Assembly (NCBI RefSeq): GCF_022568775.1
Contig: NZ_JAKZHW010000002.1
Coordinates: 199,501-263,500, forward strand
From: Sphingomonas telluris
GTDB taxonomy: Bacteria; Pseudomonadota; Alphaproteobacteria; Sphingomonadales; Sphingomonadaceae
DNA length: 64,000 nt
Direction: 5' to 3'
Position numbers and translations under genes: made by a program. Under the pieces are notes generated by a model that was given only the letters and a program-made list of their open reading frames with translations, was not told the origin of the DNA and searched no databases. Positions within the stretch are counted from its first letter, which is position 1; each line of letters starts with the position of its first letter. Shown in pieces: positions 51,573 to 61,486 of the stretch.

Positions 51573-53249
51573 ATGTTCGACGTTCTCGTGATCGGTGCCG
51601 GCCATGCCGGGTGCGAAGCTGCGGCCGCCGCGGCTCGCCGCGGTGCGCGCGTGGGGCTGGTCACTTTCCGATCTGAGGACATCGGGCAGATGTCGTGCAA
51701 TCCGTCCATCGGCGGAGTGGGTAAGGGGCACCTCGTGCGCGAGCTGGACGTTTTCGACGGCCTGATGGCTCGCGCCGCTGATCGCGCGGTGATCCATCGG
51801 CGCATGCTCAATCGGAGCAAGGGGCCTGCGGTCCAAGGACCGCGGTTCCAAGCCGACCGCAAGCTCTACCGCGCCGCCATGGCACAGCTGATGGCGGAGA
51901 GCGGCGTCGAGATCATCGTGGCGGAGGCCACCTCGATGCGCACTGATGGCGGGCGCCTTACCGGCCTTGAGACCAGCGGCGGCACCCTCGATTGCCGTGC
52001 GCTTGTCATCGCGACCGGCACATTCCTTGATGCGCGCATCTTCGTCGGTGAGGAGATCCGCGAGGGCGGTCGCCGAGGCGAGCAGGCTTCCGTCGCACTT
52101 GGTCAGCAGGTCCGGGAGATTGGCCTGGCGCAGGGGCGGCTAAAGACGGGTACACCGCCACGTCTCGACGGTCGCACCATCGATTGGTCAAAGCTGGAGC
52201 CGCAGCCCAGCGATCAAGATGCTTGGACGATGTCCGCCCTCGATGATGGGTGCCGCATCCCACAGCTCGCCTGCGCCGTTGGACGGACGAATGCCCGGAC
52301 GCACGAGATCATTAGCTCCAACTTCGATCGGTCGCCGCTGTTTGCGGGTGCGATCGAGGGCAGGGGGCCGCGTTATTGCCCGTCAATCGAGGATAAGGTC
52401 AGGCGCTTCGCCGATCGGGACGGCCATCAGATCTTCCTGGAGCCCGAGGGCCTGGACGACCATCTCGTCTATCCCAATGGCATATCCACGTCGTTGCCGG
52501 CGGACGTGCAGCTCGACTTCGTTCGGAGCGTAGAAGGACTGGAGCGCGTCGAGATCGTACGGCCGGGCTACGCTGTGGAGTATGAGTTCGTCGATCCACG
52601 CCGCTTGAGATGGACACTAGAGGCTCGCGACCTCGAGGGTCTGTTTCTGGCGGGCCAGATCAACGGGACCACTGGCTATGAAGAGGCGGCTGCGCAGGGC
52701 CTGGCCGCCGGATTGAACGCCGCGGCCCACGCTCGCGACTTGGAGCCCGTCACCTTCGACCGCCGCACAAGCTACATCGGGGTGATGATCGACGACCTCA
52801 CCTTGCAGGGCGTCAGCGAGCCCTATCGCATGATGACCGCGCGGGCTGAGTATCGGCTCGCCCTTCGCGCGGACAACGCGACAACGCGTTTGGGGGCGGC
52901 GGTGCTTGAAGCGGGCTGCGTGTCTGAACTCAGGCATATGGCGATAACAGAGCACTTCGAGCGACGCTCCAGCCAGGATTGGTCGAGCACCGGGGAAGGG
53001 CAAGCGGACGCGCTTTATGCCCCATACGTTGAGCGCCAAGAGCGGGAGTGGGCCGCCGTCCAGCGTGACACGCGCGTCGCGATCCCACCGGCGCTCGATT
53101 TCGCTTCTGTCCCAGGAATCTCGACGGAGATGGCTGAGCGTCTGGAGGCAGCGCGTCCGGAGACGCTGGACCAAGCATCCCGCATAAGAGGGGTGAGTCC
53201 CGCCGCCCTTTCGGCGCTGTACGTCGCCGCATCTCGCCGGGCCGCATGA
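51573..53249 (+). CDS. mnmG: tRNA modification enzyme MnmG, shortened C-terminal domain
   Basis: A 558-residue FAD protein partnering MnmE. The FAD site is VLVIGAGHAGCEAAAAAARR; MSCNPSIGGVGKGHLVRELD, LKTGTPPRLDG and GLFLAGQINGTTGYEEAAAQG are conserved. E. coli MnmG has 629 residues; the N-terminal part here matches in length, but the helical C-terminal domain after YRLALRADNATTRL is about 60-70 residues shorter, while the very end (LDQASRIRGVSPAALSALYV) is intact. This is an internal deletion, not truncation. Stop overlaps the rsmG start. Confidence 0.94.
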   Translation: MFDVLVIGAGHAGCEAAAAAARRGARVGLVTFRSEDIGQMSCNPSIGGVGKGHLVRELDVFDGLMARAADRAVIHRRMLNRSKGPAVQGPRFQADRKLYRAAMAQLMAESGVEIIVAEATSMRTDGGRLTGLETSGGTLDCRALVIATGTFLDARIFVGEEIREGGRRGEQASVALGQQVREIGLAQGRLKTGTPPRLDGRTIDWSKLEPQPSDQDAWTMSALDDGCRIPQLACAVGRTNARTHEIISSNFDRSPLFAGAIEGRGPRYCPSIEDKVRRFADRDGHQIFLEPEGLDDHLVYPNGISTSLPADVQLDFVRSVEGLERVEIVRPGYAVEYEFVDPRRLRWTLEARDLEGLFLAGQINGTTGYEEAAAQGLAAGLNAAAHARDLEPVTFDRRTSYIGVMIDDLTLQGVSEPYRMMTARAEYRLALRADNATTRLGAAVLEAGCVSELRHMAITEHFERRSSQDWSSTGEGQADALYAPYVERQEREWAAVQRDTRVAIPPALDFASVPGISTEMAERLEAARPETLDQASRIRGVSPAALSALYVAASRRAA

Positions 53250-53863
53250 TCGAGCGCCTCTCGGCCGCCGCCGGCCGCGATGTTTCACGTGAAACATTCG
53301 AGCGACTGAAGGCTTATGCGAACCTTCTCCGTGAAGGTGCCGCGGAGCAGAACCTGATCGCTCTTTCGACGCTCGACACCCTCTGGGAACGCCACATCCT
53401 CGACTCCGCGCAGCTCGCACGGTTTGAGCCCTTTGCCGGCGCATCATGGGCAGACGTGGGTTCCGGAGCCGGCCTGCCCGGGGTCGTGCTCGCACTTCTA
53501 ACGGAAGGGCCGATCACCCTGATCGAGCCGCGCCGTCTCCGCGCGGACTTCCTTCAGCACACCATTGAAGCGCTTGGCATCGCCGGTCGTGTGGAGGTGA
53601 AGCCCACGAAAGTGGAGCGAGTCGAGGGCAAGTTCGATGTCATCACCGCCCGCGCCGTCGCCAATATGAGCAAAATGCTGCAACTTTCCCAACATCTGTC
53701 CACAAGAAAAACCGTGTGGGCGCTTCCGAAGGGGCGGGGGGCGCTTGCGGAACTGGCCGAGGCGCAACGGGCGTGGCAAGGTGTGTTTCACGTGGAACAG
53801 AGCGTTACCGACGTTGATTCGTTCATCATCGTCGGCACCGGGGTGAGGGAAAAGACGCGATGA
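53246..53863 (+). CDS. rsmG: 16S rRNA (guanine-527-N7)-methyltransferase RsmG
   Basis: A 205-residue SAM methyltransferase. SAM site DVGSGAGLPGVVLALL, then FDVITARAVANMSKML and HILDSAQLARFEP. It has one in-frame parS (site 2) in its 5' end, encoding DVSRETF, and one (site 3) near its 3' end, so coding sequence tolerates parS. Starts at ATG 53246 (ATGA with mnmG) and ends overlapping parA. Confidence 0.95.
   Translation: MIERLSAAAGRDVSRETFERLKAYANLLREGAAEQNLIALSTLDTLWERHILDSAQLARFEPFAGASWADVGSGAGLPGVVLALLTEGPITLIEPRRLRADFLQHTIEALGIAGRVEVKPTKVERVEGKFDVITARAVANMSKMLQLSQHLSTRKTVWALPKGRGALAELAEAQRAWQGVFHVEQSVTDVDSFIIVGTGVREKTR
53281..53296. other. parS site 2 (perfect), inside rsmG
   Basis: TGTTTCACGTGAAACA, identical to the consensus, at codons for DVSRETF. 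It is 1.8 kb from site 1 and 0.5 kb from site 3. Confidence 0.93.
53784..53799. other. parS site 3 (one mismatch), inside rsmG
   Basis: TGTTTCACGTGGAACA differs from the consensus at one base (A to G in the right arm). It lies 61 bp before the parA start. Confidence 0.8.
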
Positions 53864-54642
53864 TGAGGGTAGCGATCGCGAACCAGAAGGGTGGGGTCGG
53901 CAAAACCACCACGGCAATCAACTTGGCTACGGCGCTGGCGGCGATCGGCTGGAAGGTGCTGCTGGTCGACCTGGATCCACAGGGCAACGCATCCACCGGC
54001 TTGGGCGTGGGGCACGCTGGGCGCGAGCATACCAGCTACGACGTGCTGATCGGCAATGCGTCGCTCGGGGATAGCGTCGTGCAGACCCGCGTGCCTCGGC
54101 TGGAACTGCTCCCGGCCACGATGGACCTCTCCGGTGCTGAAGTTGAGCTCGTTTCCTTGACGGATCGCGCTCGCCGCCTCGAGCGCGCCCTCGATTCTGT
54201 GGGGTCAGGGCGGTGGGACATTTGTCTGATTGACTGCCCGCCCTCGCTTGGCCTCCTCACGGTCAACGCGCTGGTTGCGGCTAAGCATCTGCTTGTTCCT
54301 CTGCAGTGCGAGTTCTTTGCCTTGGAGGGTTTGAGTCAGCTGTTGCAAACGGTTGAGCGAATTCGCCTGGGTTTCAATCCGGATCTGCAGATCCTGGGCG
54401 TGGCGCTGACGATGTTCGACCGCAGGAACAAGCTCTCTCAACAGGTCGCAGACGACGTTCGAGCATGCCTCGGGCGGGCTGTCTTCGAGACGGTCGTGCC
54501 GCGCAATGTGCGCCTGTCCGAGGCTCCAAGCCACGGGCTTCCGGCGCTCATCTATGATCTCCGCTGTTCAGGCTCGGAGGCATACGTCCGCCTCGCACGT
54601 GAGCTGATGGCCCGTCTGCCGCGCGAGGCGGTTGCCGCATGA
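53860..54642 (+). CDS. parA: Chromosome-partitioning ATPase ParA
   Basis: A 260-residue ParA-type ATPase with deviant Walker A KGGVGKTT (MRVAIANQKGGVGKTTTAIN), Walker A' DLDPQGNASTG and Walker B VNALVAAKHLLVPLQCE. It drives origin segregation with ParB and parS. ATG overlaps the rsmG stop, and its stop overlaps parB (ATGA). Confidence 0.97.
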   Translation: MMRVAIANQKGGVGKTTTAINLATALAAIGWKVLLVDLDPQGNASTGLGVGHAGREHTSYDVLIGNASLGDSVVQTRVPRLELLPATMDLSGAEVELVSLTDRARRLERALDSVGSGRWDICLIDCPPSLGLLTVNALVAAKHLLVPLQCEFFALEGLSQLLQTVERIRLGFNPDLQILGVALTMFDRRNKLSQQVADDVRACLGRAVFETVVPRNVRLSEAPSHGLPALIYDLRCSGSEAYVRLARELMARLPREAVAA

Positions 54643-55538
54643 GCGCGAACAAGCCCAACTCCGGCCTCGGGCGTGGATTGCAGGCCTTGCTCGGCGAGGC
54701 GGCTGTTCCGGTCGCCGGCCAAGATGGTCCGGCTCCGCGGCCGGGGGGAGTTCGCGAAATTGAAATCGGACGCATTCGCCCGAATCCGGACCAGCCGCGT
54801 GTCCAGTTCACGGAGGAGGCGATCGACGAGCTAGCCGACTCCATTACGCAGCGCGGTGTGCTGCAGCCGATTTTGCTTCGCCCGCATGGCGAAGGATTTG
54901 AAATCGTAGCGGGCGAACGGCGCTGGCGCGCAGCGCAGCGGGCGAGGCTGCATACCATTCCCGCGATCGTGCGAGAGATCGACGATGCGACGACGGCCGA
55001 GATCGCGCTGATCGAGAACATCCAGCGCGAGGACCTGAACGCTATCGAAGAGGCCGAGGGCTATCGCCAGCTCATAGAAAAGCATCATCATACCCAAGAC
55101 GGTGTTGCCAAGCTGGTCCACAAGTCGCGCAGCCACGTAGCCAACCTCTTGAGGTTGTTGGATCTTCCTGAGTTCGTCCGCCAATCGCTCTTGCGAGGCG
55201 ATATCAGTATGGGTCACGCGAGGGCCGTTGCTACCGCTCCCGACCCGGACGAACTGACGAGGGAAATCGTCGCCAAGGGCCTTTCAGTCCGTCAGGCCGA
55301 AGCGCGAGCCCGCAAGGGAAAGCCCGGTGCCAGCACCGGCGTCGTTCGCGCGACTGGTTCGAGCGCGAAGATGCCGATCGATGCAGATCTGCTCGCGCTG
55401 GAACGTCAGCTCGGCGACATGCTCGGCCTGCGCGTCCAGGTGGCGCACAATGGGTCGAAGGGCACGGTCACACTAAATTACAGCAGCCTCGACCAGCTCG
55501 ACATGATTTGCCAGCGGCTCAGCGGCGAGCCCATTTAG
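54639..55538 (+). CDS. parB: Chromosome-partitioning protein ParB
   Basis: A 299-residue ParB. The CTP/Srx domain shows GRIRPNPDQPRVQFTEEAID, GVLQPILLRPHGEGFEIVAG and GERRWRAAQRA; the HTH is DGVAKLVHKSRSHVANLLRL; a linker and C-terminal dimerisation domain (GTVTLNYSSLDQLDMICQRL) follow. It loads on the parS sites above. Stop is 2 bp from the convergent holA stop. Confidence 0.97.
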   Translation: MSANKPNSGLGRGLQALLGEAAVPVAGQDGPAPRPGGVREIEIGRIRPNPDQPRVQFTEEAIDELADSITQRGVLQPILLRPHGEGFEIVAGERRWRAAQRARLHTIPAIVREIDDATTAEIALIENIQREDLNAIEEAEGYRQLIEKHHHTQDGVAKLVHKSRSHVANLLRLLDLPEFVRQSLLRGDISMGHARAVATAPDPDELTREIVAKGLSVRQAEARARKGKPGASTGVVRATGSSAKMPIDADLLALERQLGDMLGLRVQVAHNGSKGTVTLNYSSLDQLDMICQRLSGEPI

Positions 55539-55540
55539 CT

Positions 55541-56557
55541 TCAGCGGCGTCGAGCCTGACGCGCGATCGTTAGGAGCTCTTCGCCTAGCGCTTCGCCTTC
55601 TGGGGGAGCGTCGCCTCGCATGAGGCTTCGCTCAAGAGCCCCGGCTCGTTCGGAAACTCGTGCCAGACCAGTTGAATCCCACATTCCCAACAACTTCTCG
55701 ACCAAGGGTTTTTGCTTCCAGAACAAAGCCTTGCCTAATGACGTCATGACGGCTTGAGGGCTCTCGCCGGCGTCCACTCGCGTTCTCAGCGGAGCGAGCA
55801 TCAAAAGTCTTCGCTGGAGCGACCGGAGCACGGGGATCGCGTGGTTGCCGCTCGTTTGAAGCCGAGCCAGTTCGTTAGAAAGGCCGCGGACGTCGCCGGA
55901 AAGCGCGAGATCGCCAATCTCCGAAAAATCGCCGCCCATGTCCGCTCCCACAGCGTCGAGAGCCTGTGCGTCCAAGTCCTTCGGCACTTCCGGCGAAGCA
56001 TTGAGATACAGTGCGAGCTTCGAAAGCTCCGCGGCCATCATTCTGCGATCATTTGCGCAACTTTGCGCAATTCGCGCAGCGACACCCTGCTGCGGACGAA
56101 GGCCTTCCGTCCGAGCCATCTCGACAACAAGGCGTTCGGCATCGCGGGCGTCCAGCTCATAGGAGATTTGAGACAGAGCCAGCGGATGAGCGTCGGCCAG
56201 CTTCATAAGCGCCGAACTCTTCGACAACTTGCCGGCGATGGCGACGACCGGACTTTCCGCTGCGGCCGCCTCGAGCAGGGCCTCGACTGCAGGAACGACG
56301 TCCTCGGTTGCGGGCTGCACCCAGATAACCTTCGCGCCCCCGAACATGTCGATGGCACCCGCTTCGTCGGCCAGCAGAGCGGGATCGCCGCGCAGTACGC
56401 CTGGGGCAACGGACTGCTTGGAGGCCTTCAGCGCGGAGACAAGCCGCTCACCCAAGGCACTCGACTGCGCCTCATCGTCGCCGTGAAAGAGATAGAAGCG
56501 GATCCTGGGATCGGGCTCGTCGACCGAGCGGCCGATGCTGCCCTTCGCGGACTTCAC
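55541..56557 (-). CDS. holA: DNA polymerase III delta subunit
   Basis: A 338-residue clamp-loader delta subunit. The N-terminal AAA-like part (FYLFHGDDEAQSSALGERLV, ALLEAAAAESPVVAIAGKLS) lacks catalytic Walker residues as expected; the helical C-terminal part has QPLVEKLLGMWDSTGLARVSERAG-like features (residues about 280-305). GTG start overlaps the lptE stop (GTGA), so the three genes leuS-lptE-holA are coupled. Confidence 0.9.
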   Translation of the reverse strand: MKSAKGSIGRSVDEPDPRIRFYLFHGDDEAQSSALGERLVSALKASKQSVAPGVLRGDPALLADEAGAIDMFGGAKVIWVQPATEDVVPAVEALLEAAAAESPVVAIAGKLSKSSALMKLADAHPLALSQISYELDARDAERLVVEMARTEGLRPQQGVAARIAQSCANDRRMMAAELSKLALYLNASPEVPKDLDAQALDAVGADMGGDFSEIGDLALSGDVRGLSNELARLQTSGNHAIPVLRSLQRRLLMLAPLRTRVDAGESPQAVMTSLGKALFWKQKPLVEKLLGMWDSTGLARVSERAGALERSLMRGDAPPEGEALGEELLTIARQARRR

Positions 56558-57054
56558 CGGGCCTGCTGCGTTCGCGTCGCAAAAAGGCCGAGGCGCGAAA
56601 TGATCTGGTCTGAGACGACTTCGGAAAGCCGCTCGGCCGCAGTCTGCTCGGCGGCAACGGTGGCATATTGTGAGCTGACGACGTCGATACCCGCGTCCGA
56701 GCCAGCGGTCGCGTCGAGCACGACCTGGCCGGTGCTTAGCTCGACCAGCTGGTACCGCGCACGCAGAGTCCTGCGCTCGCGCGTCACGGCACGGTCGCCG
56801 CGGATCCCGAGGCCGATGATGCTGTCGTCGAGAGTCACGTCGAGACGGTAGCGAGCCGTCGAAGCTTCGCCCGTCGCCATTCGCTCCTTGAGATTGTTGT
56901 AGACCAGCCAGCCGACCTGGCCCTCGATCGGCGCCACCGTGATTTCCGACAAGGTGGTTGCGACCGTCCCGCCCGAACCACCCGCATAAAGCGGTTGCAG
57001 CTGACAGCCGGAGAGGAAAAGCGCGGCCGCTGCGAAGGCGAGCGCCTGCTTCAT
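56554..57054 (-). CDS. lptE: LPS-assembly lipoprotein LptE
   Basis: A 166-residue lipoprotein with lipobox AALFLSGC (Cys17). Mature sequence has [12 protein letters not shown] and [20 protein letters not shown] with [15 protein letters not shown], the LptE pattern. It plugs the LptD barrel to deliver LPS to the outer membrane. ATG overlaps the leuS stop (ATGA). A copy of the recurring near-palindrome lies 51 bp from its stop. Confidence 0.88.
   Translation of the reverse strand: MKQALAFAAAALFLSGCQLQPLYAGGSGGTVATTLSEITVAPIEGQVGWLVYNNLKERMATGEASTARYRLDVTLDDSIIGLGIRGDRAVTRERRTLRARYQLVELSTGQVVLDATAGSDAGIDVVSSQYATVAAEQTAAERLSEVVSDQIISRLGLFATRTQQAR
56605..56619. repeat. GTCGTCTGAGACGAC repeat, copy 4 (13 of 15)
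   Basis: CTGGTCTGAGACGAC shares the 12-mer GTCTGAGACGAC (56608-56619) with copies 1-3. It is inside lptE, about 50 bp from its stop. Confidence 0.5.
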
Positions 57055-59570
57055 GCGACGATGTTCACCAGCCGGTCGGGCACGACGATCACCTTGCGCG
57101 GCGCATTGCCGCCCAGCTGACGCTGCACCTTTTCAGACCCGAGCGCGAGCGCTTCGGCAGCGGCACGGTCGAGACCACGAGGGGCATTCAGCGTGTCGCG
57201 TAGCTTGCCGTTGATCTGGACCGCGAGCGTGACTTGATCGTCGACAAGCATCGACGGGTCGAACGCCGGCCATGCCGCGTCCACGACCATACCCTGCTCG
57301 CCCAGCGCGACCCAAGCTTCCTCCGCCAGGTGCGGTGCCGCAGGCCCTGTAAGCTTGACCAGCGTACGAATCGCTTCCGACCGTGTCTTCGACGGCTTGG
57401 ACTTTTCGATCGCGCTGGTGAGCTCATAGAGCTGCGCGACGGCCTTGTTGAACTGTAGCCCTTCGAGCGCTTCGCCGACCGCCGCGACGGTGCGGTGCAC
57501 CTTGCGGCTGAGCGCTTCGTCGACGCCTTCGGCGGCCTGGTCCGTCGAGGCCAACCGCCACACGCGCTGGACGAAGCGGGATGCGCCCTCGATTCCGCCT
57601 TCAGACCATTCTAGGTCGCGCTCGGGCGGACTGTCGGACAACATGAACCAGCGTACGGCGTCGGCGCCGTAGCGAGCAACGATCGGCTCGGGGTCGATCG
57701 TATTGCGCTTGGACTTGGACATTTTCTCGACACGGCCCGGCGTCACCGCCTTGCCGCTTTCGATGTGAATCCAGTCGTCGCCGTCGCGCTTGACCTCGTC
57801 GGGGCTCAGCCAGCTGCCGTCGCCTGCACGATAGGTTTCGTGCGTCACCATGCCCTGCGTGAAGAGACCCTTGAACGGCTCGCTCATGCCGAGCCGACCG
57901 ATGCGATTCAGCGCGCGGGTCCAGAAGCGGGCGTAGAGCAGGTGCAGAATCGCATGCTCTACGCCGCCGATGTATTGATCGACGGGAAGCCATTGCTCGA
58001 CCTCGCTACGATCGTAAGGGCGGTCCTCGGGCTCGCTGGCGAAGCGGATGAAATACCAGCTCGAATCCACGAACGTGTCGAGCGTGTCGGTTTCCCTGAG
58101 CGCGGTACCGCCGCAGGAGGGGCAGCTGACCTTCCGCCAGCCTTCGTGGCGATCGAGAGGGTTGCCAGGCTGATCGAAAGCGACGTCCTCCGGCAGCACG
58201 ACCGGAAGCTGGTCGCGAGGCACAGGGACTGCGCCGCAGGACTCGCAATGGATGATCGGGATGGGCGTGCCCCAGTAGCGCTGGCGCGATACTCCCCAAT
58301 CGCGCAGGCGGTAGGTCGTCGTTCCCTTGCCCCATCCGCCGGTCTCTGCCCGCCGGATGACCTCGGCGGTCGCCTGCTCGGTGGTGAGGCCGTTGAGGAA
58401 GCTGGAGTTGACCGCGATGCCATCCATAGGTTCGGCCTCGCCGACGATCGGCTGGCCCGCCTCTTCCGCGCTCGCCGCGACGACGCGCTTGATCGGCAGC
58501 TTGTACTTCGTCGCGAACTCGTAGTCGCGCTGGTCGTGGCCTGGCACGCCGAAGATGGCGCCGGTCCCGTATTCCATCAGCACGAAGTTCGCGATGTAGA
58601 CGGGCAGGCGCCAGTCCGGATCCAAGGGGTGCACGGCCTTCAGGCCCGTGTCGAAGCCCTTCTTCTCCGCGGTTTCGATTTCGGCCGCGCTGGTTCCTCC
58701 GCGCCGGCAGTCGGCGATGAACTCGGCCACCTTGGGATCGCGTGCGGCGAGCGCTTCGGCGATCGGATGCGTCGGCGCAATTGCGACGAAGCTGGCGCCG
58801 AAGATCGTGTCCGGGCGCGTCGTGAAAACCTCGACCTGGTCGGTGCCCTCGATGGCTTCGGCAAGGCGGAATCGGAACTGCAGGCCGCGGCTCTTGCCGA
58901 TCCAGTTCTCCTGCATCAGCTTGACCTTGTCGGGCCAGTTCTCGAGCTCACCGAGGCCCTGAAGCAGGTCCTCTGCGAAGTCGGTGATCTTCAGGAACCA
59001 TTGGGAGAGGCGACGCCGTTCGACGGGCGCGCCGGAGCGCCATCCCCTGCCGTCGATCACCTGCTCGTTGGCAAGCACGGTGCAGTCGACGGGGTCCCAA
59101 TTGACCTCGCTTTCCTTGCGATAGACGAGGCCCGCGTCGAACAGGTCGAGGAAGAGCGCCTGCTCATGGCCGTAATAGTCGGGCTCGCAGGTCGCGAGCT
59201 CACGGCTCCAGTCCAGGGCGAAGCCCAGGCGCTTCAGCTGGGCGCGCATGGTAGCGATGTTCTGCCGGGTCCACTCGCCGGGATGAACGCCGCGCTCCAT
59301 GGCCGCATTTTCCGCGGGCATTCCGAACGCGTCCCAGCCCATCGGGTGAAGGACCTCGCGTCCCTGCATCCGGCGGTAGCGGGCCAGCACGTCGCCCATC
59401 GTGTAGTTGCGAACATGGCCCATGTGGATGCGCCCCGATGGATAGGGGAACATCTCGAGCACGTAGGTCTTGGGCTTCGCGCTGGACGTGTCGGCGGCAA
59501 AGCACTGCTGCTCGTCCCACCGTGCCTGCCAGCGGACGTCCGCAACGGCCGGATCGAAGCGGCCGGTCAT
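57051..59570 (-). CDS. leuS: Leucyl-tRNA synthetase
   Basis: An 839-residue class I synthetase. HIGH motif [20 protein letters not shown], editing domain with the conserved [12 protein letters not shown] and [15 protein letters not shown], and KMSKS in [15 protein letters not shown]. Zinc-type cysteines CESCGAVP and CPSCGG are present. Length is in the usual 830-870 range. Its stop overlaps lptE (ATGA). It also faces the window's only tRNA-Leu, 26 kb away. Confidence 0.98.
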   Translation of the reverse strand: MTGRFDPAVADVRWQARWDEQQCFAADTSSAKPKTYVLEMFPYPSGRIHMGHVRNYTMGDVLARYRRMQGREVLHPMGWDAFGMPAENAAMERGVHPGEWTRQNIATMRAQLKRLGFALDWSRELATCEPDYYGHEQALFLDLFDAGLVYRKESEVNWDPVDCTVLANEQVIDGRGWRSGAPVERRRLSQWFLKITDFAEDLLQGLGELENWPDKVKLMQENWIGKSRGLQFRFRLAEAIEGTDQVEVFTTRPDTIFGASFVAIAPTHPIAEALAARDPKVAEFIADCRRGGTSAAEIETAEKKGFDTGLKAVHPLDPDWRLPVYIANFVLMEYGTGAIFGVPGHDQRDYEFATKYKLPIKRVVAASAEEAGQPIVGEAEPMDGIAVNSSFLNGLTTEQATAEVIRRAETGGWGKGTTTYRLRDWGVSRQRYWGTPIPIIHCESCGAVPVPRDQLPVVLPEDVAFDQPGNPLDRHEGWRKVSCPSCGGTALRETDTLDTFVDSSWYFIRFASEPEDRPYDRSEVEQWLPVDQYIGGVEHAILHLLYARFWTRALNRIGRLGMSEPFKGLFTQGMVTHETYRAGDGSWLSPDEVKRDGDDWIHIESGKAVTPGRVEKMSKSKRNTIDPEPIVARYGADAVRWFMLSDSPPERDLEWSEGGIEGASRFVQRVWRLASTDQAAEGVDEALSRKVHRTVAAVGEALEGLQFNKAVAQLYELTSAIEKSKPSKTRSEAIRTLVKLTGPAAPHLAEEAWVALGEQGMVVDAAWPAFDPSMLVDDQVTLAVQINGKLRDTLNAPRGLDRAAAEALALGSEKVQRQLGGNAPRKVIVVPDRLVNIVA

Positions 59571-59585
59571 AGTCGGGCCCCTACC

Positions 59586-60020
59586 TTATCCGCTGACGGT
59601 CGTGCGGCGGATGTCGCGGGCACGGGTGAGGATGATGTCCTCCAGCTTCTGCACGGTCGCGGCCGACACCGGAGCTTCCACCCAAACTCCGTTCTGCTGG
59701 ACCTGCCGCGAAGCTGCGACACGAAGTGCATCGGCCCGAAGATCCTGGTCGAGGATCGTGACGGTCAGCTTGACCCGCTCGCCCGGCGAGTTCGGCGCGG
59801 CATACCAGTCGGTGATGATCACGCCCGTGTTGGCATCCGCCTGGAGAAGCGGGGCGAACGAAATGGTGTCGAGTGCCGCGCGCCAAAGGTAGGCATTCAC
59901 CCCGATCGCGGTCATGCGCGACGGAGCGAGCTGGGTCGGCACTTCGCGGTTGCGCGAGCAGCCTGGGGTGGCCACCGCGATGACCAAAAGCGCAGCGGCG
60001 GCTATTTTCAGGCGGGACAT
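59586..60020 (-). CDS. DUF3576 lipoprotein
   Basis: A 144-residue lipoprotein (lipobox VATPGC, Cys22) of the DUF3576 family. Conserved segments: IGVNAYLWRAALDTISFAPL, ADANTGVIITDWYAAP and ERVKLTVTILDQDLRADALR. Function unknown; conserved across alphaproteobacteria near the LptE/LeuS block. ATG at 60020 chosen (MSRLKIAAAALL); the reading frame extends upstream but without conservation. 15 bp upstream of leuS. Confidence 0.86.
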   Translation of the reverse strand: MSRLKIAAAALLVIAVATPGCSRNREVPTQLAPSRMTAIGVNAYLWRAALDTISFAPLLQADANTGVIITDWYAAPNSPGERVKLTVTILDQDLRADALRVAASRQVQQNGVWVEAPVSAATVQKLEDIILTRARDIRRTTVSG

Positions 60021-60205
60021 CGGGAATCCTCTTGAGACGGTGGCAAGGTCGAAGGGGGCGTTATAGATACTGCGGAAGGAGCCGCAAGCGTCCCAAAACG
60101 GGGGGATTCTGTGTTTGCGCTGCAACAATTCGAGACGGAATCGATTCCCGTCATGGAACCTTCAGCTTCCTGTGACTATATCGGACTCGCAACAGGGAGT
60201 CGTTG

Positions 60206-60913
60206 GTGCTGAGTCTCAACCGGTCAAGGAGCGCTAAGCTGCTCGCCGCGGTGTCCGCGGTGGGCCTCTTGCTGTCTCCCGCGGTTGCAGCGCCGGCCAA
60301 GAAAGCTCCGGCAATCGCCGTCAGCTTCGATCCTCTCTCGACATTCACTCCGGCAGGCGCCGACCCCAAGCTTGCGGCTTCGTTCGCCAGCAAGGGTATG
60401 TCGTTGACGGACTTCAAGTTTACGCCTGCTGCCGCGAAGAGCCGGCCGTCGCAGGTTCGCGTCGCGATCCGTGCACGGCCCGACGCGCCGCTGCGCTCGC
60501 GCGTGGTCGACGCCAGCTCCGCTTCGCCGCTCACGGCGCTTACGCCGGCAACTTACAACCTGGGTGTTGCCGTCGGCTGGCGCCAGTTCGCCGTTTCGGG
60601 CGACGTCGCCAAGACCGAGTCGCGCGATCCCGCCGTCGGCAACAAGGAAAGCGCGGTCGTCGGCGTCAGCTACTCGCTCAACAAGTTCACCGGCCGCGTT
60701 GCGGTGGGGGCGGAGCGCGACAACGACCGCATCCCGGCTCTTAGGGATCGCGAGAATTATTCGCTCGATGTCGGCGGCGCGTACAACGTGACCCGCAACA
60801 TCGCTCTGACTGGCGGCGTCCGTTACAACGTCGAGCGCGACCGGGCCGCGGTGGTCAGCGATACCCGCCGGGACAGCCAGGCCGTCTACGTAGGCACTGC
60901 CTTCAAGTTCTAA
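60206..60913 (+). CDS. Exported beta-barrel-like protein
   Basis: A 235-residue exported protein (signal peptide about 1-30 ending AVAAPAKK). The C-terminal half alternates hydrophobic and polar residues (LGVAVGWRQFAVSGDVAKTE, AVVGVSYSLNKFTGRVAVGA, AYNVTRNIALTGGVRYNVER) and ends in Phe (YVGTAFKF), as outer-membrane barrel proteins do. I start at GTG 60206, six bases after GGGAG. No family recognised; function unknown. Overlaps the convergent thiE-like gene by 11 bp. Confidence 0.7.
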   Translation: MLSLNRSRSAKLLAAVSAVGLLLSPAVAAPAKKAPAIAVSFDPLSTFTPAGADPKLAASFASKGMSLTDFKFTPAAAKSRPSQVRVAIRARPDAPLRSRVVDASSASPLTALTPATYNLGVAVGWRQFAVSGDVAKTESRDPAVGNKESAVVGVSYSLNKFTGRVAVGAERDNDRIPALRDRENYSLDVGGAYNVTRNIALTGGVRYNVERDRAAVVSDTRRDSQAVYVGTAFKF

Positions 60914-61463
60914 GCGTCTTCGCGTCGAGCCACGCGTCGATTCCCGCCCAGCCGTAGAAACCTTCGCGCTGCAGGCGCGCGGATTTCAGCGCGTCCATTC
61001 CGCCTAGCGCGATTGCCGGAGCACCGGCCGCCTTCGCGATCTTGAGGGCGGCTGGGCGATAGAGCGCTTTGTGGCCGGGGTGCGAGCTTGTCGGGTAAAC
61101 CGGCGAGACGAATACTAGCGCCGCGCCCTCTGATCTCGCCGCCTCGGCTTCCACAAGGGAGTGGACTGACCGGGAAAATGGCATGCCGATCGAAAGCTCA
61201 GGCGGATTATGGACGAGGTCCGCACTCAAGGTGCGCGCCAGCTCCGCGTCCCCGGCAATCGCTAGCGTCAGGCTCCTCCGACGGCAGATCTCGGCAACTC
61301 GGCCGGCCAGCGTGGCGCGGACCTCGGGTGGCGATTGATAGTGGCGAAAGACGACCCCTGAATGCTTGATGGGCAGCCGATCGATGGCTTCCCACAGGCG
61401 CTCGCCCATGCGCTCATCGGTCATCAACCATTGGCGCGGCCAAGATCTCTGGCGGGAGGTCAT
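60903..61463 (-). CDS. ThiE/TenI-like protein
   Basis: A 186-residue TIM-barrel protein of the thiamine phosphate synthase/TenI superfamily. Conserved-looking stretches are GAALVFVSPVYPTSSHPGHK and APAIALGGMDALKSARLQRE followed by GWAGIDAW, and HNPPELSIGMPFSRSVHS. It is close to the short TenI-type forms rather than a certain ThiE: the pyrophosphate-loop residues cannot be confirmed. ATG 61463 (MTSRQRSWPRQW) chosen. Divergent from yggS by 23 bp. Confidence 0.75.
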   Translation of the reverse strand: MTSRQRSWPRQWLMTDERMGERLWEAIDRLPIKHSGVVFRHYQSPPEVRATLAGRVAEICRRRSLTLAIAGDAELARTLSADLVHNPPELSIGMPFSRSVHSLVEAEAARSEGAALVFVSPVYPTSSHPGHKALYRPAALKIAKAAGAPAIALGGMDALKSARLQREGFYGWAGIDAWLDAKTLRT

Positions 61464-61486
61464 GGTGCTTCCTATAGCCGCGGCCG

